A stretch of 64,000 bases of DNA from Haliclystus octoradiatus (taxonomy: Eukaryota > Cnidaria > Staurozoa > Stauromedusae > Haliclystidae): the NCBI GenBank assembly GCA_916610825.1, contig OU744451.1:2418001-2482000 (forward strand), read 5' to 3'. The position numbers and the translations under genes were made by a program. Below the pieces are notes generated by a model. That model searched no databases. It saw only the letters and a list, made by a program, of their open reading frames with translations, and had not been told where the DNA came from. Every line of letters starts with the position of its first letter. The first letter of the stretch is position 1. This document shows, in pieces, positions 22,431 to 35,850 of the stretch.

Positions 22431-25227
22431 ATGGACCTTTTAGAGTTATCAACATGTTTATGGAATATTGAAGGAATAAATGGACTTTTAAATATTTCTC
22501 CTGAAACTGATCCTTTTTTATCGACAGATATTGTTCTCTTAACCGAAACTTTTTTATTAGAATGTCCAGACAATTTTACAAAATATTATTCATTTTCTTC
22601 TAATGCATCTCCGCCAACTGGAAATGGTACTTGCCCAAGAGGAGGTATTTTAATTTTATGTAAAAGTTTTTTAGAGCCCAAAGAAATTATACAAAAAAGT
22701 ACTTACATTGGCATTTCAACAAAGTATTGTAATATATTTTGTTTTTACTTTCCTCCAAATGTACACATTTCTACTATACTATATGATATTTCATCAGCTT
22801 TAAGTGCTGTGCAAAATGGACTACCATCCTTAATCTTTGGAGATTTTAACTGTAGAATTGATTCCACAAACCGTGGTGCTCAACTTGTTGAGTTCTTGCA
22901 TCAAATAGGTATTTTCCTAATAAATGATCCTAAAGAATATACATACATTTCATCAAACGGAAATAGTACAATTGACCTTGTTTTTAGCAACACCGCCTTC
23001 ACAGATGTCAAGCAACACAGTATTGTAAAAGGATGCCAGAGAAAACATCAAAGAGTCCTGACAACCTGGAGCCTCAACCAAATAAACCAAGACCAAGAAC
23101 AGCATGTCAAAAAACTGCAACGAAAAGTCAACAAAGAGCTACTTATTAAGCATCCAAACTTAGAACTAGCAGAGAAAGCTATTGAAATGGAAGATCTAGA
23201 AAATGCTCTTAAATTAATCGAATCAGCACTCACTGAATGTTGCCCTGAAATCAAAGAAACCCATCACTATAATAAACCTTGGTTTGATATTGAATGCAGA
23301 GAAAAGAAAAAATCAGTATTGTATCTACTTGACAAAATTATGAGAGGTTCAGGAAATCAGCTACTTCGAGATCAATATTCTACAGAGAGGAAAAGTTATC
23401 GCTCACTTTTGATGTCAAAAAAGGCCATATATAACGAAAATCAAATTTTAAGAACTATTGAACTTTCTATCAAAAAGCCTTGGCTCTTGTTCAAAACTCG
23501 TCATTCCAAAAAATCAATACCAATTTCACATGAACACATTCTTAGTCATTTTAAAAATCTATACGATCCTTACAACAAACCACCAACTTTCAACTTAGAT
23601 TCATTAAATATTCTTGTAGATGATTGGTTTAATAAATTGTTTCAAGAAGACGAAGTTCTACAAGCTATATTGCAAACCTCAACTCGTAAAGCAGCAGGAC
23701 TTGATAACATTACTAACGAACACTTAATACTTTCTCTTGATCAGCTACTTCCTTTATGGACATCTTTGTTCAATCTATGCCTCAAACTCGGAACTATACC
23801 TAATAACTGGAACAGAAGCAGAGTAATTCTACTGTATAAAGGTAAAGGTGTAAAAATTGACCCTAATAATTACCGTGGCATTTCCTTACTCTGTTGCCCC
23901 CTCAAAGTTTTAACAAGTCTCATAAACAGTAAACTCAAACCAAATTGCTTTCATTTAATTCCACCAGAGCAATTTGGCTTCCAAGAAGAAAAAAAATACG
24001 TTACAACCATTACAGCTATTGATAGACTCTATCAAAGACCAATTTTCTAAATCATCCACACCTAGATCCACTTATTGCTGTTTTGTAGACTTTACTAAAG
24101 CATTTGACAATGTAAATCGTGACATTCTAGTTCAGAAAATGAAGAACACTTTTGGTATAGATGGATTGCTTCTTCGTCTTATTTGTTCACTTTTAAAAGG
24201 AAATGAGATTTTTATTGACGATGGTATAAAGCTATCTACACAAATTATTCAAAACCATGGTGTTGTCCAGGGAGATTGTCTTTCGCCAACCCTATTTATC
24301 ATTTATCTTTCCGACTTGGCTGAAGTTCTACGTAATATACCAAATCTAAGTTTTTCATTTTTTGCTGATGATCTTGTTTTTTACTCCCCTGACAAAGAAG
24401 CTGTACAGGATGGTTTAGATATTTTGCAAACATGGTGTCACACAAATGCATTAGAAGTCAACCTGAAAAAGACCAAAATGATGAAATTCCGCAAAGGTGG
24501 CACTATCAGCAAAAGAGACATTTTCATATACAATAAGGAACGTGTGGAATTTGTTAAAAGCTATGAATATCTTGGTGTTATTTTACAACAATCGTTAACC
24601 TTTACTTTACATCTAATGAACAAGTTACATAAATGCATTCTCACGATAGGTGCTATACCACATTTAAAGAAAGTATCTCTTCAAACATCGCTAAATATTT
24701 TTGACATGAAAATCTCTCCGATGGTTACTTATGCTTTTCCAGTCATTGCACCATTTATCACATCAAACCAATTCCTCTACCTTGATCGTATCAAAGCTAC
24801 ATATCTTAAACGTGCCCTTGGGGCCCATATATCTGCTTCAAATACTTTAATTTACATATTTACAAACACTAACCTTCTAACAAAAGATATTGAACATTTG
24901 TTCCCTTTTAATTTTGAAGAACTTTCAAAATGTTTTGAAAACCGCAAAAATAAAATAGTTGAAGTATTCCAAAAAGGGTATGGAGCCGCCCCTGCCTTAC
25001 AATCATCTGGTTGGCAAGCAGCAAATCAATTAAATCGAAACTACATCATCCGCTTGTCAATCCATGGCTTTCACCATCTTATCTGTACAAATAATATTTT
25101 TCATGATCCTGACGATAATTGCCTATGTAAAGAGTGTGGTGATTCAGCAAATGATCGATATCATATTTTACACTGCCAACAAATATCATCATATATACAA
25201 TTTGTAAAAGCCGCAGAACAAAATTGA
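22431..25227 (+). pseudogene. LINE ORF2: APE endonuclease + RT + CCHC, one A-run frameshift
   Basis: ATG at 22431. Endonuclease: CLWNIEGINGLL, DIVLLTETFLL, CPRGGILILCK, SLIFGDFNCRID, NSTIDLVFSN; the usual SDH near the end is replaced by RKHQRV. RT: RKAAGLDNITNEHL, NNYRGISLLCCPLKVLTS, EQFGFQEEK, CCFVDFTKAFDNVNRD (motif A), GVVQGDCLSPTLFIIYLSDL (motif B), FSFFADDLVFYS (motif C), MMKFRKGGTI. The C-terminus carries C-x2-C-x8-H-x3-C (CKECGDSANDRYHILHC). The frame breaks at about 23988-23995 in eight consecutive A; one base fewer would join the halves. It could be a genuine mutation, a sequencing error, or a slippage site. About 930 codons overall. Confidence 0.88.
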
Positions 25228-25482
25228 CTATTGATATCTTAAATAATCTAAATTGTCTATTAAAATTTCAAAATATATCAAATCAATAACAAAATAATAA
25301 TTGACATAAATTATTAGCAGCATATTATGAATTACAGAATATTATATATGATATATATTCACATTAACTGAATAAAAGCAAATCAGAACAATCATATACA
25401 AAATTAAACTAGACTATACTCATAAATAACTCATGTATTACAACAAATATTTATCTCGAATTGAGATGCAAATATATCAATC

Positions 25483-25812
<330 letters not shown>

Positions 25813-28694
25813 GAGCACAATCTTTCAGATCACTCTGTAAATCCAATCAAATCTCTAGGCTATCTTTCCCCCGACAAATTTCCATCCAAGTCCAACTTTT
25901 CTATTGCCTCACGAAATGTCCGAAGTTTACTGAAACATGAGGAATCTCTCTCTGAATTTCTCTCTAATACTGGAATCAAATGCCTGGCTTTGCAAGAAAT
26001 TTGGCAGGGCGGTGATGCCTGTAATATTTCTGATTACACAATGGTTCTTAGTGAAAGGCAGGGACGGCGAGGGGATGGTGTCGGTTTCGCTGTTCATTGC
26101 TCAGTAGACTTTGAATATTTATGCCATCTCACTTGCATGAATGTTAACATAGAAATCATTATCATAAACACCAAAGATTTTTATATTGCCTCAATTTACA
26201 TTCCACCTAATGCAATTTTATCTCAATCCTTACTAATGCGACACAATATCCTCTCCTCTATATCAAACAAATGCATTTTCATAGCCGGAGATTCCAATGT
26301 TGACATTCTTAGCATGTCACCTAAATCATCAGCATTATTAGATTCACTCTTGCTTAATAAATTATTTCCACTTATCACAAATCCCACTAGAATAACAACA
26401 AAATCAAGCACACTCATTGATAATATCTTCATCAATTATAGAATCTTAGTGTTGGAGTGTTGACCAGTGATATATCAGATCATCTTTCCCCATTTGCAAT
26501 GTTGGACAAAAAAGTCCCACCCAAACAAACCATTATTAACTGTCGCAATTTCTCAAAAAATAATCTTGATTCGCTTAAATCACTACTCTCGTCATCCCAT
26601 CTGAATTTACAGAATCTTGATCCTGTTTTGGCTTTTGAAAAGTTTGAAAACACTGTGAAGAGTTGTCTCCATCAATCATGTCCTTTAATGCACAAGAAAT
26701 TAAACAAAAAAATCATAAGATTAATCCTTGGATCTCTCGCGGATTGCTGATTTCTAGGAAGAAAAAACAAAAATTATATAATCGCTGGATTAAATCTGGT
26801 TTGGACACAATTTTTTATGACAATTACTCCAAGCTATATTTTAAATTAATTCGAAAAAGTAAAACCCTCTATTGGGAGTTCTTTTACAAAAACTTTTCCC
26901 AAGATGTGAAATTGATTTGGCATGCCACAAATATTTTACTTGGACGATGCAGGAAGAAAAACAGATATCCAACTTTTTCAATCATCAAAATAAAATAATT
27001 ACAAATAACAACGATATCGCCTCCAGTTTTAATTCCTTTTCATAGGAGTTGGTGAAAAACTTGCCCAACAGTTCACCTCATCAGACCAGTTTATGAGTTA
27101 TTTACCTTAGAATCAAGACCACACTTTTCATTTCCACTCTGTTTCTGACATTGCTGTTGGAAAAGTTATCGACAATCTTAAAAACAATTACAGCTGTGGC
27201 CTTGACGAAATTTCCAACCAATTTATCAAACACATAAAGTCAGAAATTATTTTCCCTTTTTCATTTTTAACGAATATGTCTCTTGAAATTGGTTACATAC
27301 CATCCACTTTCAAATGTGCAAAAGTCGTACCCCTGTTCAAATCTGGAGATCCTCACAGTTTTTCCAATTACTGACCAATTTCTTTGTTAAGTTCTTTCTC
27401 AAAAGTTATGGAAAAGATCGTTTACAAACAATTTTATTTATATTTTGATCAAAACTTTTTCAGCAAATTTCAATTTGGTTTCAGATCAGGAACAGAAACT
27501 GTTCATTGCATAATGAATTTCTTGAACAATAAATTTCAAAATTCTAAAGATAAATATCATATCGGCCTTTTTCTTGACCTGAAAAAAGCATTTGACATTG
27601 TGTCTCATAACCTTCTTCTGTAAAAGCTATGGCATTATGGTTTCCGTGGTAACTCCTTTGCATGGATAAAAAATTATTTAGAAAACAGGAAACAACTTGC
27701 TGTTTTTAACGGTTGTTTTTCAGATCTTCAATCAATATCTTGTGGTGTGCCTCAAGGAAGTATCCTTGGACCACTCCTTTTCCTTATTTTTATCAACGAC
27801 TTTCCTTCTTCTACTGAATTTTGTACAAGCTTATTTGCTGATGATACAACCCTTCAAATGTCCTCTTACAAATTATCAGAACTTGAAACAAAAGCAAATA
27901 ATGAACTTCTCAAAGTATCAAAATGGTTTTCTGACAATCAGCTGACTTTACATCCAGCAAAATCCAACTTCATACTATTCTCAAGTTCCAACAAACAACC
28001 TGAAATGATTCTAAAACTCAATAATATTGCTATCAACAAATGTCATTCTGTCAAATTTTTAGGTTTTATTTGTAGACACAAAACTAAATTGGCATGAGCA
28101 CATAAATAATGTTTGCTCCCGTATTAGGACATTAAGAACATTTACCATTTACACACTGATATGACTAAAAAACTTCCTTACTGCTCGTCACAAAATGAAA
28201 ATTTACCAAGATGTGATTAATCCACATCTACAATGTTGTCTTAATATTTGGGGTAATAGTTCTGCCATGCCGAAAGTTTGCAAACTTAAAAAAAAAAGGT
28301 ATCCGTGCCATCCTCAACTCTCCATACAACGCTCACAGTGAACCAATTTTCAAAAGATTAGATCTTTTGAAGATTGATGATCTTTTTAAAGTTCGTATAT
28401 GCTCTATTATGTTTAAGGAAATTTACAAGAAGTGCCCTCCTTTTCATACAGGACATGTTCTCTTTTATAGAGGAGCGATACCGTCATCACAACTTCTTTG
28501 TCGTGCCTTTTGCTAAGACCAGCCATATCCAAAATTTGCCATGCTACAGTTTCCCCTATATTTGGAACAGTTTCAACTGGACTTTCAGTATCAATTGCTC
28601 AGGAAAACTATTTATTTCTAAATTGAAAGATAGCCTCATTGAAAAATATTATAATGTGTGCACTGTGAATGATTGCTATGTGTGCTCATCATAA
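25813..28694 (+). pseudogene. LINE ORF2 remnant: APE endonuclease + RT, multiple frameshifts and stops
   Basis: Endonuclease: FSIASRNVRSLLKHEESLSE, LALQEIW, DGVGFAVH, FYIASIYIPPN, KCIFIAGDSNVDIL, STLIDNIFIN, SDISDHLSPF. RT: NNYSCGLDEISNQFIKH, AKVVPLFKSGD, KFQFGFRSGTET, GLFLDLKKAFDIVSHNLLL (motif A), SCGVPQGSILGPLLFLIFIN (motif B), TSLFADDTTLQ (motif C), WFSDNQLTLHPAKSNFILF. After the RT: LLKIDDLFKVRICS and a WNSF-like end. Breaks: frameshifts near 26455, 26720, 27000, 28075 and several later ones; stops near 27117, 27373 and 27620. Motifs resemble CR1/Jockey-group elements. Older than its neighbours. Confidence 0.82.
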
Positions 28695-29181
28695 ATAAAA
28701 ATATATATAATTTCTACAAATTTTAACTTTTATTTTACTGTATCCGTTAACATCCTGGTGTTATCTTAATTCTTTCTATCATTCTAATTAATTAGCTTAC
28801 GTATAATTGAAAATATTTTATACTTTTAAAAGTTTTTTGATTTACAATTTTTGCTACCTCTTTTTATTTTATTCTTTTTTGTATTGTTTTGTATAATACC
28901 TTAACTATTGTTACCCAATCGATTCAATTTATAACCAGTTTTAATTTTTAACCAATAATTCTTATTAATAATGTTATGTAATAGTTTGCCTTAACCACGT
29001 ACTCCAAACAAACAAGCTCTCGTGCTTCAGGAGTCACGCCAAACATATTATACTCATCATTGTAATTAGCTAGCCTAATATTTTGTACAGTAACTGTCAT
29101 ATTTGGCTCAATGCTATCTTTTTTAATTTTGTATCTTCCTTTAATATGTTTGAAGTATATGATTTATCTATCTATCTATCT
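25813..29181 (+). mobile_element. 5'-truncated LINE of a second family, tail (TATC)n
   Basis: Begins just upstream of the endonuclease domain at the end of (CTAT)n, with an ORF2 broken many times, a 3' UTR of about 470 bp, and an end GAAGTATATGATT followed by about four TATC units (29164-29181). Its RT (FADDTTL, GVPQGSILGPLLF) is clearly distinct from the two elements upstream, yet it has the same tetranucleotide at both ends. Confidence 0.82.
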
Positions 29182-29839
29182 GAAACGCTAGAATTGCTCA
29201 AATGCTCATACGCTCATACAGACTTTTGGTTATTGTGATTTTGGTAAATGTTTCCTTAATAATTTCCACATATGTTTTGAGTTTCCATTGCTGGAAGTTC
29301 TATTTATAATTTCAATTTACCTAGATCCCATTGTAGCTGGCTGTTATCTACATTTCCATTGTAGTCTGCTGCTACATTTAGTTTGTTTTATTTTATTCGA
29401 GATGTTATGATTTTACTTCATCGGAAATGGCCTCCATAATTTTAATATCATTTAATACATTGTCCTTTCATCGGCAGCTTTCAATAAACCTAGCCAGAGC
29501 TTTGCACTCCATTGCAGTTGGAAACTGTCTTCAAAATACAACGTCAAAAATCCAAACAAATTGAAGTTTATTGAAAAGTTTCATCCAAACGAACTTGAAG
29601 TTTGGACTCAGAGGCATCAGTTCACGCAGCGTCTTCAACCTTCTTTAGTCTATAAAATATATTTTAGTAATGCCTTTAATGAAATTTATGAAATGAAATG
29701 AGATCTAATGTTGGAATTGACAGGAACCAACTCCCCAGAAATATACAGCTACACATATAAATATTTAGCTTGTTTTATGTAAAACGAACCCATGTGGTAA
29801 TTGTGGCCCTCGTGTATTTCCATAGCAAACTACGAGGTT
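29182..29839. other. Spacer, no gene seen
   Basis: AT-rich, with a weak AAATGAAATG stretch at 29686-29700. The part from about 29730 to the (AATG)n array may be the 3' end of a degraded retroposon whose tail seeded the array, but no coding remnant is visible. Confidence 0.4.
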
Positions 29840-30093
29840 AAATGAATGAATGAATGAATGAATGAATGAATGAATGAATGAATGAATGAATGAATGAATG
29901 AATGAATGAATGAATGAATGAATGAATGAATGAATGAATGAATGAATGAATGAATGAATGAATGAATGAATGAATGAATGAATGAATGAATGAATGAATG
30001 AATGAATGAATGAATGAATGAATGAATGAATGAATGAATGAATGAATGAATGAATGAATGAATGAATGAATGAATGAATGAATGAATGAATGA
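29840..30093. repeat. (AATG)n microsatellite
   Basis: About 63 uninterrupted units. The open frame it creates on the minus strand (HSFI repeats) is an artefact of the repeat. Confidence 0.99.
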
Positions 30094-30983
30094 TTCCCTC
30101 TGATTGCCCCTTGCTTTTCAGATTGACTTAACAATCAGTCGTAATTTGCCTGAAGAGCCCACCAAACAAATGGTATTTGGACAATGGTAAATTTGCTTGT
30201 TAGCCTTCCACTTTATTTGAAGTAATCATGCCTTCGAAAACAGCAATTTTTGTAAGTTTTGTACAATGATTGTTATACGCATGCGTTCTGATCAAGAGCA
30301 ATATGATAATAAAAGATGTTCGATGGGAACAAATGTTTTCATCAGTCTTGTGAAATAAAGCTTTTAGCTTATTCAAGTTCTGAATAAATGATGATGATGA
30401 TGATGATGATTAATGCAATTTCCCTATCTAGATAGTCTACGTACTATTCTCAAGGCTTGCAGTTCCAAAACCATATAGGGTCTTAACATGAACTTACTTG
30501 TGATTTCCTGCCCAATTGAATTTGAAATTTACCCAGTCGATTCATTAATAGTCGTACAATCGCAACTCTTCATCAAATACGTCATAGTTGGTAGACATAG
30601 CAGAAACCCCAATGAGCTGAAATGCATAATTTATATCCGCAACTGACTGCAAGGTTGATGTGCAAAATATCACGTGAGTTGGTTCACAAACCCTATGATA
30701 TAAATGAGCTGGTACTCAGGCTACTATGTATACTGTAGAGGGAATTGAATTTCCGTGCAATGCATTTTACTTAATTTAACTTAATTGACACGTATTGAAG
30801 GCAGATGTCGAGTAGAAAAATCAAAAAAGCATGTTGATCAATTAAAGTAGCACTGGAGAATGACAGGTTGTATTGTTATGCAAATTAGGTAAATTGTCTC
30901 TTCACTTCTCTCACTAGTTTTCAAGGCAGATGTTGCTCCTGGACTAAATTAATTCGCCATTCGATTTCGAACGCTTAAGCGAG
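30094..30983. other. Upstream region of the putative secreted-protein gene
   Basis: No coding sequence seen. AATAAATGATGATGATGATG at 30382-30410 is a short-repeat tail like that at 12074-12110. A promoter for the gene starting at 30984 would be expected here, but no motif can be assigned with confidence. Confidence 0.35.
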
Positions 30984-31353
30984 ATGGGAGGACGAACACT
31001 CTTGTCGATATTGAAGTGGATTTATTTTTATCTCCTTTATTACATGGAGATGTGTGAAGGAGAACCAATATGTCAGTTTCCCTACAGGAAGACCGATGGT
31101 GAATATCTTGAAGAGAAAGAAGGAAAGTTCTTCACTGGGAAGTCTTTTCAAAACTATTCAAACACGTCGATTAGAAAATGTTCAATGCTGTTTACTGCAG
31201 AAGCAAAAGCGAAATCAATGAATGTTGTTGATGTTAATCATAGAAATGTATCATGTCAATTTTTTCAAACAAAGGTTAATGAGAATATTGAAGGAGAAGA
31301 AGGAGGGAAATTGATTAAAAACGAAAACTCTAATTATTATAAAAAAGCTAAGA
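30984..31353 (+). CDS. Putative secreted protein, exon 1 (signal peptide + Cys region)
   Basis: ATG at 30984 (MGGRTLLSILKWIYFYLLYY) gives a hydrophobic N-terminus compatible with a signal peptide, cleaved around CEG. It is followed by CQFPYRKTDGEYLEEKEGKF and KCSMLFTAEAKAKS with Cys at the spacing of a loose PAN/apple-like fold, then a basic tail (NENSNYYKKAK). The open frame runs into a good splice donor (AGA|GTGAGT at 31354) in phase 1; the frame stops six bases later, as expected of an intron. Phase 1 matches the later exons at 46293, 56976 and 58623. The link across the 15-kb intron is inference. It could instead be a short independent gene. Confidence 0.45.
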
Positions 31354-31789
31354 GTGAGTAACCAGCCATGTTTTCTTTGATTTGAAGGGAGTAAAAACTA
31401 AAAACGCAAATATGTAGGATTCAATTGTCAACAGGAATATATCCCGATAGATAGATAGATAATATATTTCAAACATTAGGAAATTATACATTTTTTTATG
31501 GGGCTGATGTTTTATTTGCTTACGATGAGAAAAAACAAAATTGTATCAGTGATCGAAGTGAAAATGATTGGCGATAACACTTTCACCACATGTGCTTGTC
31601 TGTTTAGGGTCCACAATCAAAGATTATTTAATGTTAAATTATAAAGTACAGTATAATGGTTGTAACAGTAGACGACTAAATTTTGGTAATAATTACTTGA
31701 CAGTAAATGATAAGTACAACATTTACAACTTTATTGAAATTTTTTTTATAACAAACATATACATCCTGGATTGTGAAGTCAAATGTTAC

Positions 31790-33100
31790 TGAATTGTAAT
31801 TGATTAAGATAACGGCTACACAGATAGATTTTATCGCTACAAAAATAAATTTTTGGGCTAAGATAAATTTTTGGCTATGCAGAAAACTTTTGGGACTTTG
31901 CAAAACAAATTTGATGCAACGTAATGAATTTTGGTGTTTCACAGATAAAATTTAAGTTACACAGAAACATTTTTGGGCAGCATGTCTATGAAGTTTTATG
32001 CTAATCAGATAAACTTTTTATACTTTTCAGATAAACTGTCAACACAAAGAAATTTTGGTAAACAACAATTAGTTATCTAATTTAAATTAAATTTTTCAAG
32101 TAATTTACGTATGCGCATAAGATGTTAACCCGGATGTTCTATAAATGCAATTTGGACAAATTCTTTAATTGCATCGACTGTTAATTCATTAACTGTTACT
32201 GTGTTTTGTAAGATTGTTTATTTGTAATATTACTATATATTAGCTTCTAACAAAAATCACAAATTATGTTTTTCAAGCAGGTAATTCTTGGTAACTGCAA
32301 AATCGCAAAAAAAAGAAATAAAATAAAAATATTTAGCGCCATTTTAGTTTGTGAAGGATGTGAATGTTTTATGATCATGAATGAACACTATCAAACAGGC
32401 AGTCGAGGTATTTTATTTAACTCAGCAGGATAAATCAACCCGACTAAACATTAGGTAATGTTACAAAATGACAACGTATAGAAGTCTGAAGTTATATAGT
32501 ATAATAATCTACATTACGTCTACACTGAATCAATAATTACCTAAATACAGAGATCAATATCAGATCGTATTTAGTCTTGTTGACACTCGTTGGCAACAAC
32601 TCACTCATTATAGTCATTTATCGATCTATTATCAACATACCTCAATTTATCTTGTGTTACATTATCTATTTTACAATATATTACTGTAGTCTATCTCTAA
32701 TTAGCATCATGTTATTAAGGCTTTATTATCATGTAAGTCCACTATTCAAGCTCATAATTCCTGTTTGTATTTATTTTAATGAATCCTCCTTAGTATTAAA
32801 AGCATTTAACACAAACAATATAGTCTCGCTATTATGTTTATTCTTTACCGATTTGTTAATTACCAGAATACACTGAACCTGTAAATACCTAATTGGAAAA
32901 CTCAATGTCATACCGTATTTCAGAGTATAGTTCATTCATCATTATTTCCATTTATAAATCTCTTATCAATATTACTCAATTTATCTGGCATTACATTATT
33001 TAAATCTCAAAGTCTATTCATATAAATCACAATTTCAAGATATATTAATCAATCTATAGCGTTATTCATTCTCAATAAACTCTTATCTATCACAACAGTG
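31790..33100. repeat. Dispersed repeat with 21-bp core, copy 2
   Basis: 21-bp-like units (GGCTACACAGATAGATTTTA, AAATTTTTGGGC) occupy 31805-31980. The sequence after them (AATTCTTGGTAACTGCAAAA, GTTTTATGATCATGAA, GGATAAATCA, AGTCTGAAGTTATATA) aligns with 60620-61100. This copy lies inside the putative first intron. Confidence 0.7.
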
Positions 33101-34329
33101 AAATTTTTGCTTTCATGTATTTCTTTCCGGCATCTGCTGTTTTTAAAATGTTGGTTTCACTTGGCTGGGGTTATACAGGTAGTGAAATTACAATATATAA
33201 CGTTCCAGAGAGTGCTATTAGGTGTTACTATCAACGATTCTTGAAATTGATTCAATGCTGCTAATACCATGATATCGCGTTTCCATTCAATGAAGCTTCC
33301 TTCAATTTAAATTATTCTTATAAAATATCTTTCGGTTGTACAATATTTATTAATGCAAAACCAATGTTTATTTATCATATTTACAGGCGTATATTGACTA
33401 AACAGATTTGCCTATGATTTTCGAGAGAGGGCGTGGAGATGACTAAGAGTTGAAAGTATCACGCGAAATTGGAATTTTGAATTATTTATACAAATGTTAA
33501 CCAGATCTATCATCACAAATTAAAACGGTTTGTCATATCATGAAAACTGAATTTGATATTGACGCTGTTAAAGAATCATGGCAATCTGTCAATTTTGCAT
33601 TAAGAAAAGCAGTAAAAATACTACATTTATATCTTAAGAAAGCAAAGCACGGACAACAGTATTACCTTAAGTAAATCCATATGAGCTTATAGGGGTGCTT
33701 ATGAAGATGCACCATGTTGGATGGACACTAATACTAACTTCCAGCAGTCTTTAAAAATACGACTTAACTTAGCAGAGATATTGTCACATGGTGAAATAAC
33801 TTTTATCAGTTGTGTTTAGGGCAAGCCATTTCAGGAAATTAAATTTTGGTGATCTGATGGAGTTTTGGACCGACCATATGAGCCATTCGACAATTTTTGG
33901 CAGAAAGCTTTTCATGAAGTACCACCTCGTCTTCAACAAATGATTTAAGATTGCCTCCGTCTTTTGCATCGTTACGTTACAACCAGCAGAAGATAAAAAT
34001 TGTTTTCCAGTACCTCTTATAGTTAATGATATGATCATATTTATTTTTTGACTTATTCATTTTTTATTTGGAAATTTCTTTGACTATCGGAATTGTTTAT
34101 ATCATCATTGTGGAATTGATAAAATCAAATTAAATAAACGCTCAAAAGTCTGAGTTGAACATGAGCCTCAGTCGGTATCCAACATTTACTCTATTATAAA
34201 TTCTCCAAAGTCAGACTTTAGAGAAAAAGAAAACCAATGGATGGATCCAGGATAGATGCTAAACTGAATTGTCTTTTCGACATGCTATATATTTTAGGTC
34301 TTGATTTTGTGCCGTCGTCATGAACATTT
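33101..34329. other. Intronic/intergenic, one small open frame
   Basis: A 44-codon plus-strand frame (33540-33674, MKTEFDIDAVKESWQSVNFA then an amphipathic basic end) looks somewhat protein-like and ends beside a GTAAAT donor-like site, but has no known motif. An 84-codon minus-strand frame (33784-34038) is also unrecognised. Neither is called as a gene. Confidence 0.3.
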
Positions 34330-35850
34330 GTAGAGTTAGGTTTGCCTTGAAAAGAATAATGAATCCCAACTAAAGTTGTGGCTCATTTTTGGATATAGGA
34401 TTGAGCCTAGTCCTTCCAAATTGGGTTTTCATTTCTGTTCTTTCTATTCTGTTCTTCTTTAGTGTTATTGGAACATTTATAGTAGTGTGTAAAATTGGTT
34501 ATAATTAATTCATCATTCCTATGGAAGCGAAAAGTAGATATAGGACTGTTACCAAGAGAAACGTCTTTGTCAATCTTTGTTTCAAATGCAAGCCTCTTTT
34601 AGGACTTGCTTTAATCACCTAATAGTTTCCAAATCAATCTGTAGACTCTTCGTTGGTGGATAAAAAATGTAAGTATAGTATCACTAACATTAGAAATAGC
34701 ATAATGCTTAAATTGTAAAGAAACTTCAGCATTGACAACATTTTCAAGAAACAGTGAGATTTTAGACGCATAAAGACTCTTAAAGTTTAGAAAACCAAAG
34801 TTTTTACTTAAGGCTCTGCATGGAAGTGGGGTCTCACCCCTATTCTGATTCAATTTCATAGCGTTATGTCTTAAATTATTATATTTTAAAATTGGTTTTC
34901 TATAGTTTTTTTATAATGTAGTTTGATGATGTACGATTTAGTTTGTGCACATTATTATATCGTATGTGAATTTTATACAGTAATAGGTATTATTTTGTCA
35001 AAGCAGATATTAACGAATAGGAGTAAGGCTTGCAGATCAAGGACAGGTGTAAAATGGAAAACACTACTCAATAGAAAGAGTTGATAGAAAATTGAACAAT
35101 ATGTTACCCTGGAAAACATCATGGGTGTTTTTAAATGAAAACAAAAGATTTTATAGTTATTATTTAGTGTTTCATATGCAAGCCCTATTTTTGAGATTTC
35201 TGTAGCTACCTAATAGTCTACATATCATTATGATGATTTGCTGCAGACATATGAAGGATGTAATTATTTTATGATTATTATCAATCAATCATTACAAAGC
35301 AATCATTGAATGAGGCTGCGTGTAAAATTGAGAATTATTCAGACCGAGACCGAAGTTATCTGCAAAATATGAAGGCTCAGGCACATAAAACAAGATGCGA
35401 TTATGCAAAGCCCAATTGTTATTATTTCAAAATTTCTAAAGCAGGTTACATTTATATGATTACGATTACAATTATAACCAAAACCCTTCACTTGCTGATT
35501 CACAATTCCAAGTGTTCGAACTTGAAAAACTTGAAAACAATGATAACATGAGTACTTTCATCAGCGAAAACACAGTTCAAGATGTAACACCATCGTTTTA
35601 AATAGTTGTAAAATTAATTTAGTTTACTTACATTTTATAATTATATTATCAAGATCCATTATTTGGTAATAATAAATTAGCAAATTAATAGAATCTATTA
35701 TTTTTTGATAATATTTTCTCCGTTGCTTGTTTTCTAACTATTCGCTTTGGAATTTTGAAAGATTGATAAATAATCATTCATAAATGCTTGTAGTTATGTC
35801 TACGGCAACTCAATCATGCTATGCTTTGGTACTAGGGAATGAGATATTGA
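34330..35850. repeat. Dispersed 1.5-1.9-kb repeat, copy A
   Basis: Begins AATAATGAATCCCAACTAAAG and shares with 36928-38850, 38851-40775 and 40776-41700 the blocks AGGCTCTGCATGGAAGTGGG, GTAATAGGTATTATTTTGTC and ATTCAGACCGAGACCGAAG. Its right end (TTTGGTACTAGGGAATGAGA) matches copy D, not B or C. Conserved short frames (about 80-95 codons, both strands) reflect repeat conservation; no protein family recognised. Confidence 0.75.

Larger units (their letters stand above)
20963..25482 (+). mobile_element. Near-intact two-ORF LINE flanked by (CTAT)n
   Basis: About 4.5 kb: a 160-bp 5' leader (starts GCGTGCTTCAAGGAGAGAAG), ORF1 (21123-22421), 9-nt gap, ORF2 (22431-25227, one frameshift), 3' UTR (25228-25482) ending AAATATATCAATCAT before (CTAT)n. 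It sits exactly between two (CTAT)n arrays, looks full length, and has a single lesion, which lies in an eight-A run. The clade is not settled; the C-terminal CCHC and RT motifs suggest the I/Jockey/R1 side of the LINE tree. Confidence 0.88.

Noticed and set aside
29838..30134. HSFI-repeat minus-strand protein
   Set aside because: Produced entirely by the (AATG)n array.
34611..34859. 82-91-codon minus-strand frames repeated at 37218-37493 and 39161-39409
   Set aside because: They belong to the 1.9-kb repeat units. No start context, no known motif, and similarity is no higher than in the surrounding non-coding repeat.
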